Shown here: positions 1 through 8,882 of the stretch, in pieces
Position numbering within the stretch: the first letter of the stretch is position 1
Layout of the letters: every line of letters starts with the position of its first letter
NCBI GenBank assembly: GCA_016937575.1
Contig: JAFHKN010000002.1
Span: 124,001-188,000, forward strand
Direction of reading: 5' to 3'
Length of the DNA stretch: 64,000 bases
DNA from: Roseomonas aeriglobus
GTDB taxonomy: Bacteria > Pseudomonadota > Alphaproteobacteria > Sphingomonadales > Sphingomonadaceae
Program-made: the position numbers and the translations under genes
The notes under the pieces: generated by a model
The model's database searches: none
Seen by the model: only the letters and a program-made list of their open reading frames with translations
Told to the model about the DNA's origin: nothing

Positions 1-6
1 GGTCAT
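1..6 (-). CDS. rne: First two codons of a minus-strand gene, probably ribonuclease E (partial)
   Basis: The window begins with the reverse complement of ATG ACC (Met-Thr). Just upstream on that strand lies GGAG, 8 bases before the ATG, a normal ribosome binding site. Only two codons are visible, so the identity rests on context: in sphingomonads and other alphaproteobacteria rne is commonly divergent from the amidase-PBP1A-prfB cluster, and RNase E usually begins Met-Thr in this group. The identification is inference; the start codon and RBS are seen. Confidence 0.45.
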
Positions 7-565
7 TGTGAAGTCTCCGGGCGCGCGCTGCTCCGCAGCTGGGGCGCGGCGCGCGCATGTCTATGGTTCGCGGCCCGGGCGGAGCGCCCGGCTGCGGGGT
101 GAAAGCGAAAATACGAAGTGCGTCTGCTGACATGGCCCACGCACCGGAGACTTGGTCCGGCGCGACCGCTGCGCCCACGCGAACCGCCGGGGCGGTGCAG
201 TGGAGGCGGAGCGGGTTATGCCTCATTGTTCAGCGTCAACCTGGTTTCGCGCGCACGACCGGGCGGTCGCGGCGATCTGTTCTTATCGTCGGCAAGGACG
301 ATCGGGCGTTCCCAAATGGATGCCCTGCCTCCCGACATAGGTTGCGTAGCATCCATGGGCCACCCCGGCAACCGTCGCGCCGCCGCTAATCGTTGCGGGT
401 ACGACAGATTTGTGACGCGCCAGGTCGTTTCGCACCCGAAACCGGCAGGCCCTTGCCGTATTGCCGGCAAAAACATGCCGAACGGCAAATTTACCAGTTC
501 GCTCAACCGCACCTTGTCATGCGCGGGACTAGGCAGAGACCACAGGGATCAAAGGGAAAACCCCC
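7..565. promoter_or_regulatory. Gene-free divergent leader/promoter region between rne and amiC
   Basis: About 560 bases with no credible gene; the open frames here lack ribosome binding sites and have shadow-type composition. The length suits a long rne 5' leader, since rne mRNAs of other bacteria have long leaders used for autoregulation, plus promoters for both directions. Visible small structures include GGATGC/GCATCC arms around 320-355 and a TTGCCGGCAA palindrome near 459-468. I cannot assign -35/-10 boxes with confidence. Confidence 0.35.
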
Positions 566-1840
566 ATGTCTTTTGGCTGGACCGCCGCCGTCGGTGCACG
601 GCATAGGTCGTGTGTGCTTGCTTTCCTCGCCCTCCTGGCTGGGCTGTTCACCGGCGTGCCGAGCTGGGCGGGAACCGTGCGCGACATCCGTGTCGAGCGC
701 GGCCGGATCGTCCTGACCTTCGACGAACGGGTCGCGGAGGCGTCGAGCTTCGTCCTGAACGAACCGCGGCGGATTGCGATCGACCTGAGCGGCGCGAGCC
801 CGGGTGGCCGCGCGAGCGTTGGCGGACCGATCGCCGGTGTGCGCCAGGCCGCGCGGGAGGGCGGCGCTCGCGTAGTGCTCGACCTCGAGACGCCCGCGAT
901 CGTCACCGATGGAAGTTTCGGCGAGGACGGCCGCACCCTGACTCTCCAGCTGAAATCGGTCGATGACAGCCGCTTCGCCCGGGCCTCGGCCGAAGGGCGC
1001 AAGACCTTCCTCCCCGACGTCGCCCTGACGACGCCGGTCAAGGCGAATGGCTATAGCGTGACCATGCGGGTGCCGGCCGCGGGCAAGGCGTTGCCGCTGC
1101 CGCGCGTGATGGGGGCGGCCAACCGTCCGCTGGTCGTCGTCGATGCCGGACACGGCGGGCACGACCCGGGCGCGATCTCGCCCGACGGACGCCTGCAGGA
1201 AAAGGACCTGACGCTGAAGGTCGCCAAGGCGATCCGCGACGAATTGGTATCGTCGGGCCGCGCCCGCGTCGCGCTGACCCGCGACGACGACCGTTTCCTG
1301 GTCCTGCGCGAACGCTATGAAATCGCGCGGCGGATGGGCGCGGCGCTGTTCATCTCGATCCACTGCGACAGCGCCGGCAACCCCGAAGCGACCGGGGCGA
1401 CCGTCTATACGTTGTCCGAAATCGCCTCCGACAAGGAAGCGGCGCGCCTCGCCGCCCGTGAAAACAAGGCCGACGTCCTGGCGGGCGTCGATCTGGGCGA
1501 TGCCGGCGCCGACATTTCGCAGATCCTGATCGACCTGACCCAGCGCGAGACGATGAACACATCGGCAAGCTTCGCCCGTGTGCTCGGCCGCGAAGCGCGC
1601 CCGCTGATCCCGACCAAGGCGACATTCCACCGCATGGCGTCGCTGATGGTACTGAAGGCACCCGACGTGCCGTCGATCCTGTTCGAAACGGGCTATCTGT
1701 CCAACCAGAACGACGCCGACTTCCTCAATTCGCGCGAAGGCCGCGAAAAGGTCGCGCAGAGCGTGCGCCGCGCGGTCGAAGTCCATTTCGCCACGCGTAT
1801 GGCGAGCCGGGGTGGCACGGACGTGGTCGCCGAGCAGTAG
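566..1840 (+). CDS. amiC: N-acetylmuramoyl-L-alanine amidase (AmiC-like, AMIN + Amidase_3)
   Basis: Zinc amidase that cuts the bond between MurNAc and the stem peptide during septal peptidoglycan splitting, in the periplasm. The 424-residue product has a hydrophobic N-terminal export signal (about 15-36), an AMIN targeting domain (about 38-130) and an Amidase_3 catalytic domain (about 188-410). Zinc-site residues are visible: VVDAGHGGHDPG with His196, Glu212 in LQEKDLT and His266 in SIHCDS. The catalytic Glu lies in ILFETGYLSN. The ATG has an AGGG-type RBS. It is followed by PBP1A and prfB, the usual alphaproteobacterial order. No LysM domain is present. Confidence 0.93.
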   Translation: MSFGWTAAVGARHRSCVLAFLALLAGLFTGVPSWAGTVRDIRVERGRIVLTFDERVAEASSFVLNEPRRIAIDLSGASPGGRASVGGPIAGVRQAAREGGARVVLDLETPAIVTDGSFGEDGRTLTLQLKSVDDSRFARASAEGRKTFLPDVALTTPVKANGYSVTMRVPAAGKALPLPRVMGAANRPLVVVDAGHGGHDPGAISPDGRLQEKDLTLKVAKAIRDELVSSGRARVALTRDDDRFLVLRERYEIARRMGAALFISIHCDSAGNPEATGATVYTLSEIASDKEAARLAARENKADVLAGVDLGDAGADISQILIDLTQRETMNTSASFARVLGREARPLIPTKATFHRMASLMVLKAPDVPSILFETGYLSNQNDADFLNSREGREKVAQSVRRAVEVHFATRMASRGGTDVVAEQ

Positions 1841-1849
1841 AAGAGATTT

Positions 1850-2002
1850 TTCAGAGAAGGCGCAAAGGCGCGAAGGATGGCTCGCTGGCGGCATCTGCGT
1901 GCCGCGTCAGCGGCCATCGCAATCCGTAAGGTCTCGCTGACGCGAGACGTTGGCCACGAGCGATACCTCTTCGCAGCTTCGTGCCTTTGCGCCTTCTCTG
2001 AA
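1850..2002. repeat. 153-bp palindrome-ended repeat, copy 1 of 3
   Basis: Terminal inverted repeats of 26 bases (1850-1875 and 1977-2002) differ at one position and contain GAAGGCGCAAAGGC. The interior has another inverted pair (GTCTCGCTGACGCGAGAC, near 1930). Related elements with the same GCGCCTTCGCGCCTT-like ends lie at 57781-57922 and 59339-59492. It fills the space between the amidase stop and the PBP1A start. The arms could act as a transcriptional attenuator; no transposase is present. Confidence 0.75.
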
Positions 2003-2060
2003 CCCGTTCCTTTTCTTCGACTTCCCCCGCGCCGCGCGTGCGGCTAGAACCCCGCCCACA

Positions 2061-4574
2061 ATGCCCGACACCAGTACGACCGACCCGCGCGCGGCGCGTC
2101 CGATCCGCGAGCCCGGCCGATTTCGGCAGCTGTGGGCGCGGCGCTGGGTCCGGATCCTCAGCTATCTTGGTGCGATCGGTCTGGCGGCGCTTGCCGGCCT
2201 GTGGTTCGCGGTGTCGCGCGACCTGCCGTCGGTCGAGAAATTGCGCGCGTACGAACCATCGCTGCCGACGAACGTGCGCGACCGGGACGGCCAGCCGCTG
2301 CAGAGCTATGCCCGCCTGCGCCGGGTCGAGCTGAGCTACGACGAATATCCGCCGCTGCTCGTCAAGGCCTTCCTGGCCGCCGAGGACCGCACCTTCTTCG
2401 AACATTCCGGTGTCGACTATCCCGGCATCGCGGCGGCCATCATCACCAATCTGAAGAGCGACAAACGCCCGATCGGCGCGTCGACCATCACCCAGCAGGT
2501 CGCCAAGAATCTGCTCGTCGGCAACGAGGTCAGCTATGTCCGCAAGGCGCGCGAGGCGCTGCTCGCCTATAAGATCGAAGCTGCGCTGACCAAGCAGCAG
2601 ATCCTGGAGTTGTACCTCAACCAGATCGAACTCGGCCGCAACGCCGCAGGTGTGGCCGCGGCCGGCCATGCCTATTTCGACAAGGACCTGAACCAGCTGA
2701 GCCTGGCGCAGCTGGCCTATCTGGCGATCCTGCCGAAGGGGCCGTCGAACTATGGCCCCGAACGCCATTACGACCGCGCGATCGGCCGACGGAACTGGGT
2801 GCTCGGCGAAATGCTGCGCAACAATTTCATCACCCAGGCCCAGCATGACGCGGCGGTCGCGCAGCCGCTCGGCACCGTCCCTCGGCAAAACGCGCGGGTC
2901 GATCATAACGGCGGCTATTTCGTCGAAGCGGTGCGGCGCGAACTGCTCGATCGCTTCGGCGAGACGGACCAGGCCGGGCCATATAGCGTCTACGACGGCG
3001 GCCTGTGGGTGCGTACCTCCTTCGATCCGCGGTTGCAGGGCTATGCTCAGGACGCACTGCGCGCCGGGCTGTTGCGCTATGACGGCGGCCGCGGGTGGGC
3101 CGGGCCGCTCGAGCACAAGGACGTGACCGACGACAATTGGCGCGGCCAGCTGGTCGCGACCAACATCGGTCTCGACTATCTCGACTGGCAGGCGGCGATC
3201 GTCGTGACGAAGGGCGCGGAGAGTGCCGACATCGGCTTTGCCGACGGCAAGACCGGCATTCTGCCGCGCGGCAACGCACAGATGCCGGTGCGCGGGGTGG
3301 GCGGGACCGCGTTTGCCGCGCTGAAGGCGGGCGACATCATCGCCGTGGCACCGGCGGGCGGCGGCTGGGCGCTGCGCAGCGTACCCAAAGTGTCGGGTGC
3401 CTTCGTGGTCGAGGAACCGTCGTCGGGCCGCATCTTCGCGATGCAGGGCGGGTTCGACAGCCGCCTTGGCAGCTTCAACCGCGCGACGCAGGCGATGCGC
3501 CAGCCGGGATCGACCATCAAGCCGATCGTCTATTCGGCAGCCCTCGCCAGCGGCATGACCCCGGCGTCGATCATCGTCGATGGACCCTTCTGCGTCTATC
3601 AGGGCGCCCGGCTGGGCCAGAAATGCTTCCGCAACTTCGGCAACATGCGCGCGGCCGGCCCCAAGACGATGCGCTGGGGCATCGAACAGTCGCGCAACCT
3701 GATGACGGTACGCACCGCCGCGACCGTCGGCATGCCGCGCGTCGTCGATTATATCCAGCGGCTGGGCGTCTCTACAGCCAAGCTGCCGCCCTACCTGTCC
3801 TACGCGCTGGGCGCGGGCGAGACGACCGTCACGCGGATGACCAATGCCTATGCCATGCTGGTCAATCACGGCCGGCAGATGGAACCGACGCTGATTGATT
3901 ATGTCCAGAACCGCCGCGGCGGGGTGATCTGGCCGTCGAACTGGCGTCCGTGCGATGGCTGCAACGCGCCCGACTGGGACGGCGGCGCCATGCCGCGCCC
4001 GCAGCGTCGCTGGCGCCAGGCGATCGATGCGATGACCGCCTATCAGATGGTTCACATCACCGAAGGCGTCATCCAGCGCGGCACCGCGACCGTGCTGCGC
4101 GACCTAGGGCGCCCGATCATGGGCAAAACCGGCACGACGACGGGGCCGACCGACGTCTGGTTCGTCGGCGGCACCCCGCAGATGGTCGGCGGGCTCTACA
4201 TCGGATATGACACGCCGCGGAATTTGGGCGGCGCCGTGCAGGGCGGCACCTTCGCGGCGCCGATCTTCCGGGCGTTCGCGGAGAAAGCCTATGCCGGCCT
4301 GCCGGTCGTTCCCTTCCGCGCGCCGCCGGGCATTCGCATGGTCCGTATCGACCGGATGAGCGGCCGCCCGGTCTACGGTACTTTCCCGACCTCCGACGAC
4401 CCGAAGGCGGGCGTCATCTGGGAAGCGTTCAAGCCGCAAAGCGAAGGGCGTCGCGCCCGTCGCACGACCGAGGACGAGGCCGAGGCCCCCAAGGCCCAGG
4501 CGTCTCGCGCGGCGGGACCGGCGGAGAAAGCGCGCGACAGCGATTTCTTGCAGCGTGAGGGCGGTATCTACTAG
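2061..4574 (+). CDS. mrcA: Penicillin-binding protein 1A, bifunctional transglycosylase/transpeptidase
   Basis: Class A PBP that polymerises and cross-links peptidoglycan at the outer face of the inner membrane. I chose ATG 2061 (837 aa) because longer frames run back into the repeat at 1850-2002. A single membrane anchor lies at about 31-50. The GT51 domain follows, with the catalytic motif AAEDRTFFEHSG (Glu108) and GASTITQQVAKN. The transpeptidase domain has Ser484 in GSTIK, SRN at 544-546 and KTGTT from Lys689. The tail is rich in charged residues and Ala. The length is normal for alphaproteobacterial PBP1A. Confidence 0.95.
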   Translation: MPDTSTTDPRAARPIREPGRFRQLWARRWVRILSYLGAIGLAALAGLWFAVSRDLPSVEKLRAYEPSLPTNVRDRDGQPLQSYARLRRVELSYDEYPPLLVKAFLAAEDRTFFEHSGVDYPGIAAAIITNLKSDKRPIGASTITQQVAKNLLVGNEVSYVRKAREALLAYKIEAALTKQQILELYLNQIELGRNAAGVAAAGHAYFDKDLNQLSLAQLAYLAILPKGPSNYGPERHYDRAIGRRNWVLGEMLRNNFITQAQHDAAVAQPLGTVPRQNARVDHNGGYFVEAVRRELLDRFGETDQAGPYSVYDGGLWVRTSFDPRLQGYAQDALRAGLLRYDGGRGWAGPLEHKDVTDDNWRGQLVATNIGLDYLDWQAAIVVTKGAESADIGFADGKTGILPRGNAQMPVRGVGGTAFAALKAGDIIAVAPAGGGWALRSVPKVSGAFVVEEPSSGRIFAMQGGFDSRLGSFNRATQAMRQPGSTIKPIVYSAALASGMTPASIIVDGPFCVYQGARLGQKCFRNFGNMRAAGPKTMRWGIEQSRNLMTVRTAATVGMPRVVDYIQRLGVSTAKLPPYLSYALGAGETTVTRMTNAYAMLVNHGRQMEPTLIDYVQNRRGGVIWPSNWRPCDGCNAPDWDGGAMPRPQRRWRQAIDAMTAYQMVHITEGVIQRGTATVLRDLGRPIMGKTGTTTGPTDVWFVGGTPQMVGGLYIGYDTPRNLGGAVQGGTFAAPIFRAFAEKAYAGLPVVPFRAPPGIRMVRIDRMSGRPVYGTFPTSDDPKAGVIWEAFKPQSEGRRARRTTEDEAEAPKAQASRAAGPAEKARDSDFLQREGGIY

Positions 4575-4628
4575 GGCGGGTGCCTATATCGGGCATTCCC
4601 CCGCGATTTTCTTTCGGAGTTTCTCGTT

Positions 4629-5756
4629 ATGCGCGCCGAAGCGCAGGTTCACGTCGACACGATCAAGGACGCGCTGTCGCTGCTGCGCCGGTTTCTCAAC
4701 TGGGACGTCGCGTTGCGCCGGCTCGACGAACTCAATGCGCGGGTCGAGGACCAGGCGCTGTGGAACGACCCCAAGGCCGCGCAGGAAGTCATGCGCGAAC
4801 GCCGCCGGCTGGACGAGGCGATCACCGCGACCCGCGATATCGAGCAGGAGCTGAACGATACCGCCGAGCTGATCGAGATGGCCGAAGCCGAGGGCGACGA
4901 GGCGATGGCGGCCGAAGGGACCGAGGCGCTGGCGGCGCTGGCCAAGCGGGCGGAGGCCGACAAGGTCAAGGCGCTGCTGGCGGGCGAAGCCGACGCCAAC
5001 GACACCTATATCGAAATCAACTCGGGCGCCGGCGGCACCGAGAGCCAGGACTGGGCCGAAATGCTCCAGCGCATGTACACGCGCTGGGCCGAGCGTCACG
5101 GCATGAAGGTCGAGCTGATCGACTATCATGCGGGCGAACAGGCGGGCATCAAGTCAGCGACGCTCCTGGTGAAGGGCGAGAACGCCTACGGCTATGCCAA
5201 GACCGAAAGCGGCGTGCACCGGCTGGTCCGGATCAGCCCGTATGATTCTTCGGCACGGCGTCACACCAGCTTCTCGTCGGTGTGGGTCTATCCGGTGATC
5301 GACGACAATATCGAAGTCGAGGTCAACGAAAGCGACTTGCGCATCGACACCTATCGCGCGTCCGGCGCCGGCGGGCAGCATATCAACACGACCGATTCGG
5401 CCGTTCGTATCACCCACTTGCCGACCGGCATCGTCGTCCAGTGTCAGAACCAGCGATCGCAGCACAAGAACAAGGCAGAGGCCTTCAACCAGCTGCGTGC
5501 GCGCTTGTACGAGCGCGAATTGGCCGAGCGTGAAGCCGCCGCCAACGCCCAGAACGCGACGAAGACCGACATCGGCTGGGGCCACCAGATCCGCTCCTAC
5601 GTCCTCCAGCCCTATCAGCTGGTCAAAGACCTCCGCACCGGCGTGACCTCCACGGCGCCGAGCGACGTGCTCGACGGCGGACTCGACCCGTTCATGGCCG
5701 CCGCGCTGTCGCAGCGCGTGACCGGCGAGGCGGTCGAGGTGGAGGACGTCGATTGA
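4629..5756 (+). CDS. prfB: Peptide chain release factor 2
   Basis: Releases finished peptides at UGA and UAA codons. The 375-residue protein contains GAGGQ (248-250 GGQ) for peptidyl-tRNA hydrolysis. The codon-recognition tripeptide is SPY (203-205) instead of SPF, a variant I associate with alphaproteobacterial RF2. The first 30 codons are read in one frame, so the programmed +1 frameshift of enterobacterial prfB is absent. Its stop overlaps the next start (TTGA). Confidence 0.96.
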   Translation: MRAEAQVHVDTIKDALSLLRRFLNWDVALRRLDELNARVEDQALWNDPKAAQEVMRERRRLDEAITATRDIEQELNDTAELIEMAEAEGDEAMAAEGTEALAALAKRAEADKVKALLAGEADANDTYIEINSGAGGTESQDWAEMLQRMYTRWAERHGMKVELIDYHAGEQAGIKSATLLVKGENAYGYAKTESGVHRLVRISPYDSSARRHTSFSSVWVYPVIDDNIEVEVNESDLRIDTYRASGAGGQHINTTDSAVRITHLPTGIVVQCQNQRSQHKNKAEAFNQLRARLYERELAEREAAANAQNATKTDIGWGHQIRSYVLQPYQLVKDLRTGVTSTAPSDVLDGGLDPFMAAALSQRVTGEAVEVEDVD

Positions 5757-6490
5757 TCTCGCTCACCCGTGTTGGACGGACGGTGGGGGCAGCCCTGCTT
5801 CTCACCGCCTGCTCCGGCGCGCCGGTGACGCTCAACAAGACCGACGAACCGCGTTTCCCCGCCGCCGAGCGCCCGATCGCCAAGATCGTCAGCCCGCGCT
5901 GGTCGACCGAGGAGGCGCGCGATCGACTGCGCGAGGCGGACAAGGTCATGGACCTGGCTGGCATCGCGCCGGGCATGACGGTTGCCGACATCGGCGCGGG
6001 CGAGGGGTATTACACGATCCGCCTGGCGAGCCGCGTCGGTGCCAAGGGCCGGGTGCTTGCCGAGGATATCGTGCCGGCCGTTCGCGATGCGCTGGCCCAG
6101 CGTGTGACGCGCGAGCGGCTGGACAATGTCAGCGTCCGCCTGGGTGAGCCCGACGATCCCGAACTGCCCGAGAACAGCTTCGACCGCGTGCTGATGGTCC
6201 ACATGTATCACGAGATCGAGGAGCCCTATAAGTTCCTGTGGCACCTGCGCCCGTCGCTCAAGAAGGACGGGGCCGTGGTCGTGGTCGACGCCAACCGATC
6301 GACCCAGAACCACGGCACGCCGCCGGCGCTCCTCGAATGCGAATTCGCGGCGGTGGGGTACAAGCGGATCGAGTTGCGCACGATGCCGTCAGCCGGCGGC
6401 TACATCGCGCTGTTCCGCCCCGAAGGTCCGCGACCCGCGCCCGAAGCGATCAAGCCGTGTCGGATCGCGGCGGGGGCCTCCACGCAATAA
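5753..6490 (+). CDS. Class I SAM-dependent methyltransferase, predicted lipoprotein
   Basis: Begins with TTG inside the prfB stop (4-base TTGA overlap), so it is probably translated by re-initiation. The product is 245 aa. Residues 1-20 form a lipoprotein signal ending LLLTAC, with Cys20 as the lipidation site. Motif I of the Rossmann methyltransferase fold is VADIGAGEGYYTIRL (about 77-91). The fold resembles small secreted methyltransferases annotated in sphingomonads; the substrate is unknown. A lipid-anchored SAM enzyme would face the periplasm, where SAM is not expected, so either the anchor faces inward or the enzyme is not a classical methyltransferase. Confidence 0.82.
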   Translation: MISLTRVGRTVGAALLLTACSGAPVTLNKTDEPRFPAAERPIAKIVSPRWSTEEARDRLREADKVMDLAGIAPGMTVADIGAGEGYYTIRLASRVGAKGRVLAEDIVPAVRDALAQRVTRERLDNVSVRLGEPDDPELPENSFDRVLMVHMYHEIEEPYKFLWHLRPSLKKDGAVVVVDANRSTQNHGTPPALLECEFAAVGYKRIELRTMPSAGGYIALFRPEGPRPAPEAIKPCRIAAGASTQ

Positions 6491-6494
6491 CGAT

Positions 6495-6523
6495 GTCGTC
6501 ATCTCCGCCTTGGCGGGAACGAC
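6495..6523. repeat. Short palindromic repeat (half-unit of the 95-bp family)
   Basis: An imperfect 29-base palindrome, GTCGT...CTCCGCC TT GGCGGGA...CGAC, directly after the methyltransferase stop and before the convergent radC-like gene. Its core matches the arms of the longer repeats at 30955-31049 and 32397-32491. It may end transcription in both directions. Confidence 0.5.
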
Positions 6524-6539
6524 GGTGGAAGGGACTGTG

Positions 6540-6923
6540 TTAGACCACCCCCATCGCCCGCAAGCTCGTCATCGTGCTGTCGGTCACGATCAGATGATCG
6601 ACCAGCCGCACGTCCACCAGCGCCAGGGCCTGTGCGAGCGATCGCGTGTGGTCCAGGTCGTGCCGGCTGGGCGCTGCGTCGCCGCCCGGGTGGTTGTGCG
6701 CGACGATCACCCCTGCCGCGCCGAACGCCAGCGCGTCCAGCGTCAGCGTGCGCGGTGGGACGGTGACCTGGTCGGCGTCCCCGGCGATGACCCGCAGCCC
6801 CAGCACGCGCCCGTCCGGGTCCAGATAGGCGACACCCGCGACTTCTCCAGGCGCACGCGCCAGCCCGGCGAACAGCGCGCGCGCCCGAGACAGGCGGTCG
6901 ATGCGGAGCGGGCTGGCGTCCAT
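6540..6923 (-). CDS. RadC-family JAB/MPN-domain protein (domain-only form)
   Basis: A 127-residue protein that is almost entirely the RadC/JAB metalloprotease-like domain. The metal-binding signature is AHNHPGGDAAPSRHD (His76, His78 and the downstream Asp). Full-length RadC has about 100 further N-terminal residues with a helix-hairpin-helix; these are absent, and no continuation is visible upstream in frame. Short forms are common in sphingomonads. The historical DNA-repair role of RadC is disputed, so the function is unknown. It is transcribed toward the methyltransferase gene and divergently from fumarase. Confidence 0.8.
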   Translation of the reverse strand: MDASPLRIDRLSRARALFAGLARAPGEVAGVAYLDPDGRVLGLRVIAGDADQVTVPPRTLTLDALAFGAAGVIVAHNHPGGDAAPSRHDLDHTRSLAQALALVDVRLVDHLIVTDSTMTSLRAMGVV

Positions 6924-7045
6924 CCGCCAGCCTGTGGCGCGCCCGCGACGGCGCGATCCAGCCGAACCCGCTCGACTTCGGCGCCGAAACGGGGGGAAAT
7001 CTTTGCGGGCTTGGCGAGCGCGGGCGGCGGCAGTAACGGGCGACT

Positions 7046-8569
7046 ATGACCGTCACGATCCGCACCGCCGACCTGATCGAGAGCGTCGCCGACGCCCTGC
7101 AGTTCATCAGCTACTATCACCCGATGGATTACATCCGCGCGCTAGGCGAAGCCTATACCGCGGAGCAATCGGCGGCGGCCAAGGACGCGATCGCGCAGAT
7201 CCTGACCAACAGCCGCATGTGCGCGGAGGGGCATCGCCCGATCTGCCAGGACACCGGCATCGTCAACGTGTTCGTCGAATGGGGCATGGACTGCGTGCTC
7301 GACGACACCTCGCGCTCGCTGCAGGAGGTCGTCGACGAAGGCGTCCGCCGCGCCTACCTCCACCCGGAGAACAAGCTGCGCGCGTCGGTCCTCGCCGACC
7401 CGGCTTTCACGCGGCGCAATACGAAGGACAACACGCCTTGCGTCCTCCACGTCACGATGGTGCCGGGGTCGAAGGTGTCCGTCGACGTCGCGGCCAAGGG
7501 CGGCGGATCGGAAAACAAGTCCAAGTTCAAGATGATGAACCCCAGCGACTCGATCGTCGACTGGGTGCTGGAGATGCTGCCGCAGATGGGCGCCGGCTGG
7601 TGCCCGCCGGGGATGCTCGGCATCGGCATCGGCGGCACGGCGGAGCATTGCGTGCTGCTCGCCAAGCAGGCGCTGATGGAGCCGATCGACATGGGCCAGC
7701 TCAAAGCACGCGGGCCCCAGAACGATATCGAGGCGTTGCGCATCGAGATCTTCGACAAGGTCAATGCGCTGGGCATCGGTGCGCAGGGCTTGGGCGGCCT
7801 GTCGACCATCCTCGACGTCAAGATCAAGGACGCGCCGTGCCACGCCGCGGGCAAGCCGGTCGCGATGATCCCCAACTGCGCCGCGACCCGCCACGCGCAC
7901 TTTACGCTCGATGGATCGGGGCCATCGTATCTCGAGGCGCCGAAGCTCGACGAATGGCCCGACGTCAACTGGACGCCCGACAAGGCCGCCAAGCGCGTCG
8001 ATCTCGACACGCTGACGTCTGAAGACGTGCAGGGTTGGAAGCACGGCGACCGCCTGTTGCTGAACGGCAAGATGCTGACCGGCCGCGACGCCGCGCACAA
8101 GCGGATCGCCGACATGCTGGCGAAGGGCGAAGAGCTGCCCGTCAGCTTCAAGGGCCGCGTGATCTATTATGTCGGCCCGGTCGATCCGGTCGGCGAGGAA
8201 GTCGTCGGCCCGGCCGGTCCCACGACGGCGACCCGCATGGACAAGTTCATGCGCATGATGCTCGACCAGGGCCTGCTCGCCTGCGTCGGCAAGGCCGAAC
8301 GCGGGCCTGCCGCTACGGAAGCGATCAAGGATCACAAGTCTGCCTATCTGATGGCGGTCGGCGGTGCGGCCTACCTCGTCGCCCGCGCGATCAAGGGCAG
8401 CAAGGTCGTCGGCTTCGAAGACCTGGGCATGGAGGCGATCTACGAATTCGAGGTCGCCGACTTCCCCGTGACGGTCGCGGTCGACAGCGATGGTGCCAAT
8501 GTTCACACGCTGGCGCCGCTGGTGTGGCGGGAGAAGATCGCCAAGGAAGGGTTGCTGCAGCCGGCGTGA
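7046..8569 (+). CDS. fumA: Fumarate hydratase, class I ([4Fe-4S])
   Basis: Interconverts fumarate and malate in the TCA cycle. The 507-aa protein is the full-length, single-chain class I enzyme (N-terminal Fe-S catalytic region plus C-terminal beta region). Cluster cysteines appear in RPICQDTGIV (Cys67), IPNCAATRHAHF and LLACVGKAERG. The C-terminal part contains GPAGPTTATRMD and the VGGAAYLVARAI segment. The ATG is preceded by a weak RBS. It stands alone, divergent from the radC-like gene. Confidence 0.95.
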   Translation: MTVTIRTADLIESVADALQFISYYHPMDYIRALGEAYTAEQSAAAKDAIAQILTNSRMCAEGHRPICQDTGIVNVFVEWGMDCVLDDTSRSLQEVVDEGVRRAYLHPENKLRASVLADPAFTRRNTKDNTPCVLHVTMVPGSKVSVDVAAKGGGSENKSKFKMMNPSDSIVDWVLEMLPQMGAGWCPPGMLGIGIGGTAEHCVLLAKQALMEPIDMGQLKARGPQNDIEALRIEIFDKVNALGIGAQGLGGLSTILDVKIKDAPCHAAGKPVAMIPNCAATRHAHFTLDGSGPSYLEAPKLDEWPDVNWTPDKAAKRVDLDTLTSEDVQGWKHGDRLLLNGKMLTGRDAAHKRIADMLAKGEELPVSFKGRVIYYVGPVDPVGEEVVGPAGPTTATRMDKFMRMMLDQGLLACVGKAERGPAATEAIKDHKSAYLMAVGGAAYLVARAIKGSKVVGFEDLGMEAIYEFEVADFPVTVAVDSDGANVHTLAPLVWREKIAKEGLLQPA

Positions 8570-8603
8570 GTATATACGTCGTCAGTACCGCGGAGGAGAT
8601 CCT

Positions 8604-8882
8604 ATGTCCAAGGCCGCCGTATTTACGATGAAGCTGGAACCCGAGCTGCGAGACGAATTTATGGCGGCGGCGGAGGAATGTCATCGTCCCGCGTCTCAGG
8701 TCGTGCGCGAGTTGATGCGTGAGTTCGTGCAGCGTCAGCATGAGCGACGCGAGCACAGCGACCTGCTTCACCGCAAGGTTGCCGCGGCTCGAACGTCAGT
8801 CGCTGCCGGATCGGGCAGGTCGAACGATAGCGTCGAGGCTGATTTCGCCGCACGTCGTAGCGAGATTGATCAGTCCGCGTGA
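8604..8882 (+). CDS. ParD/RHH-type antitoxin
   Basis: A 92-residue antitoxin. I chose ATG 8604 because GGAGGAG (8592-8598) lies 5 bases before it; the open frame reaches further back but into fumA. The N-terminus (AVFTMKLEPELRDEFMAAAE) fits a ribbon-helix-helix DNA-binding fold, followed by a helical region with RELMREFVQRQ and a charged tail that would wrap the toxin. It normally represses its own promoter. Its stop overlaps the toxin start by 4 bases (GTGA). Confidence 0.82.
   Translation: MSKAAVFTMKLEPELRDEFMAAAEECHRPASQVVRELMREFVQRQHERREHSDLLHRKVAAARTSVAAGSGRSNDSVEADFAARRSEIDQSA

Noticed and set aside
1851..4055. 734-codon minus-strand open frame antisense to PBP1A
   Set aside because: Composition typical of antisense frames in GC-rich coding DNA; PBP1A on the plus strand has all its catalytic motifs.
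4629..4760. Programmed frameshift in prfB
   Set aside because: The N-terminal region reads through in a single frame with no early TGA, so no frameshift is needed.
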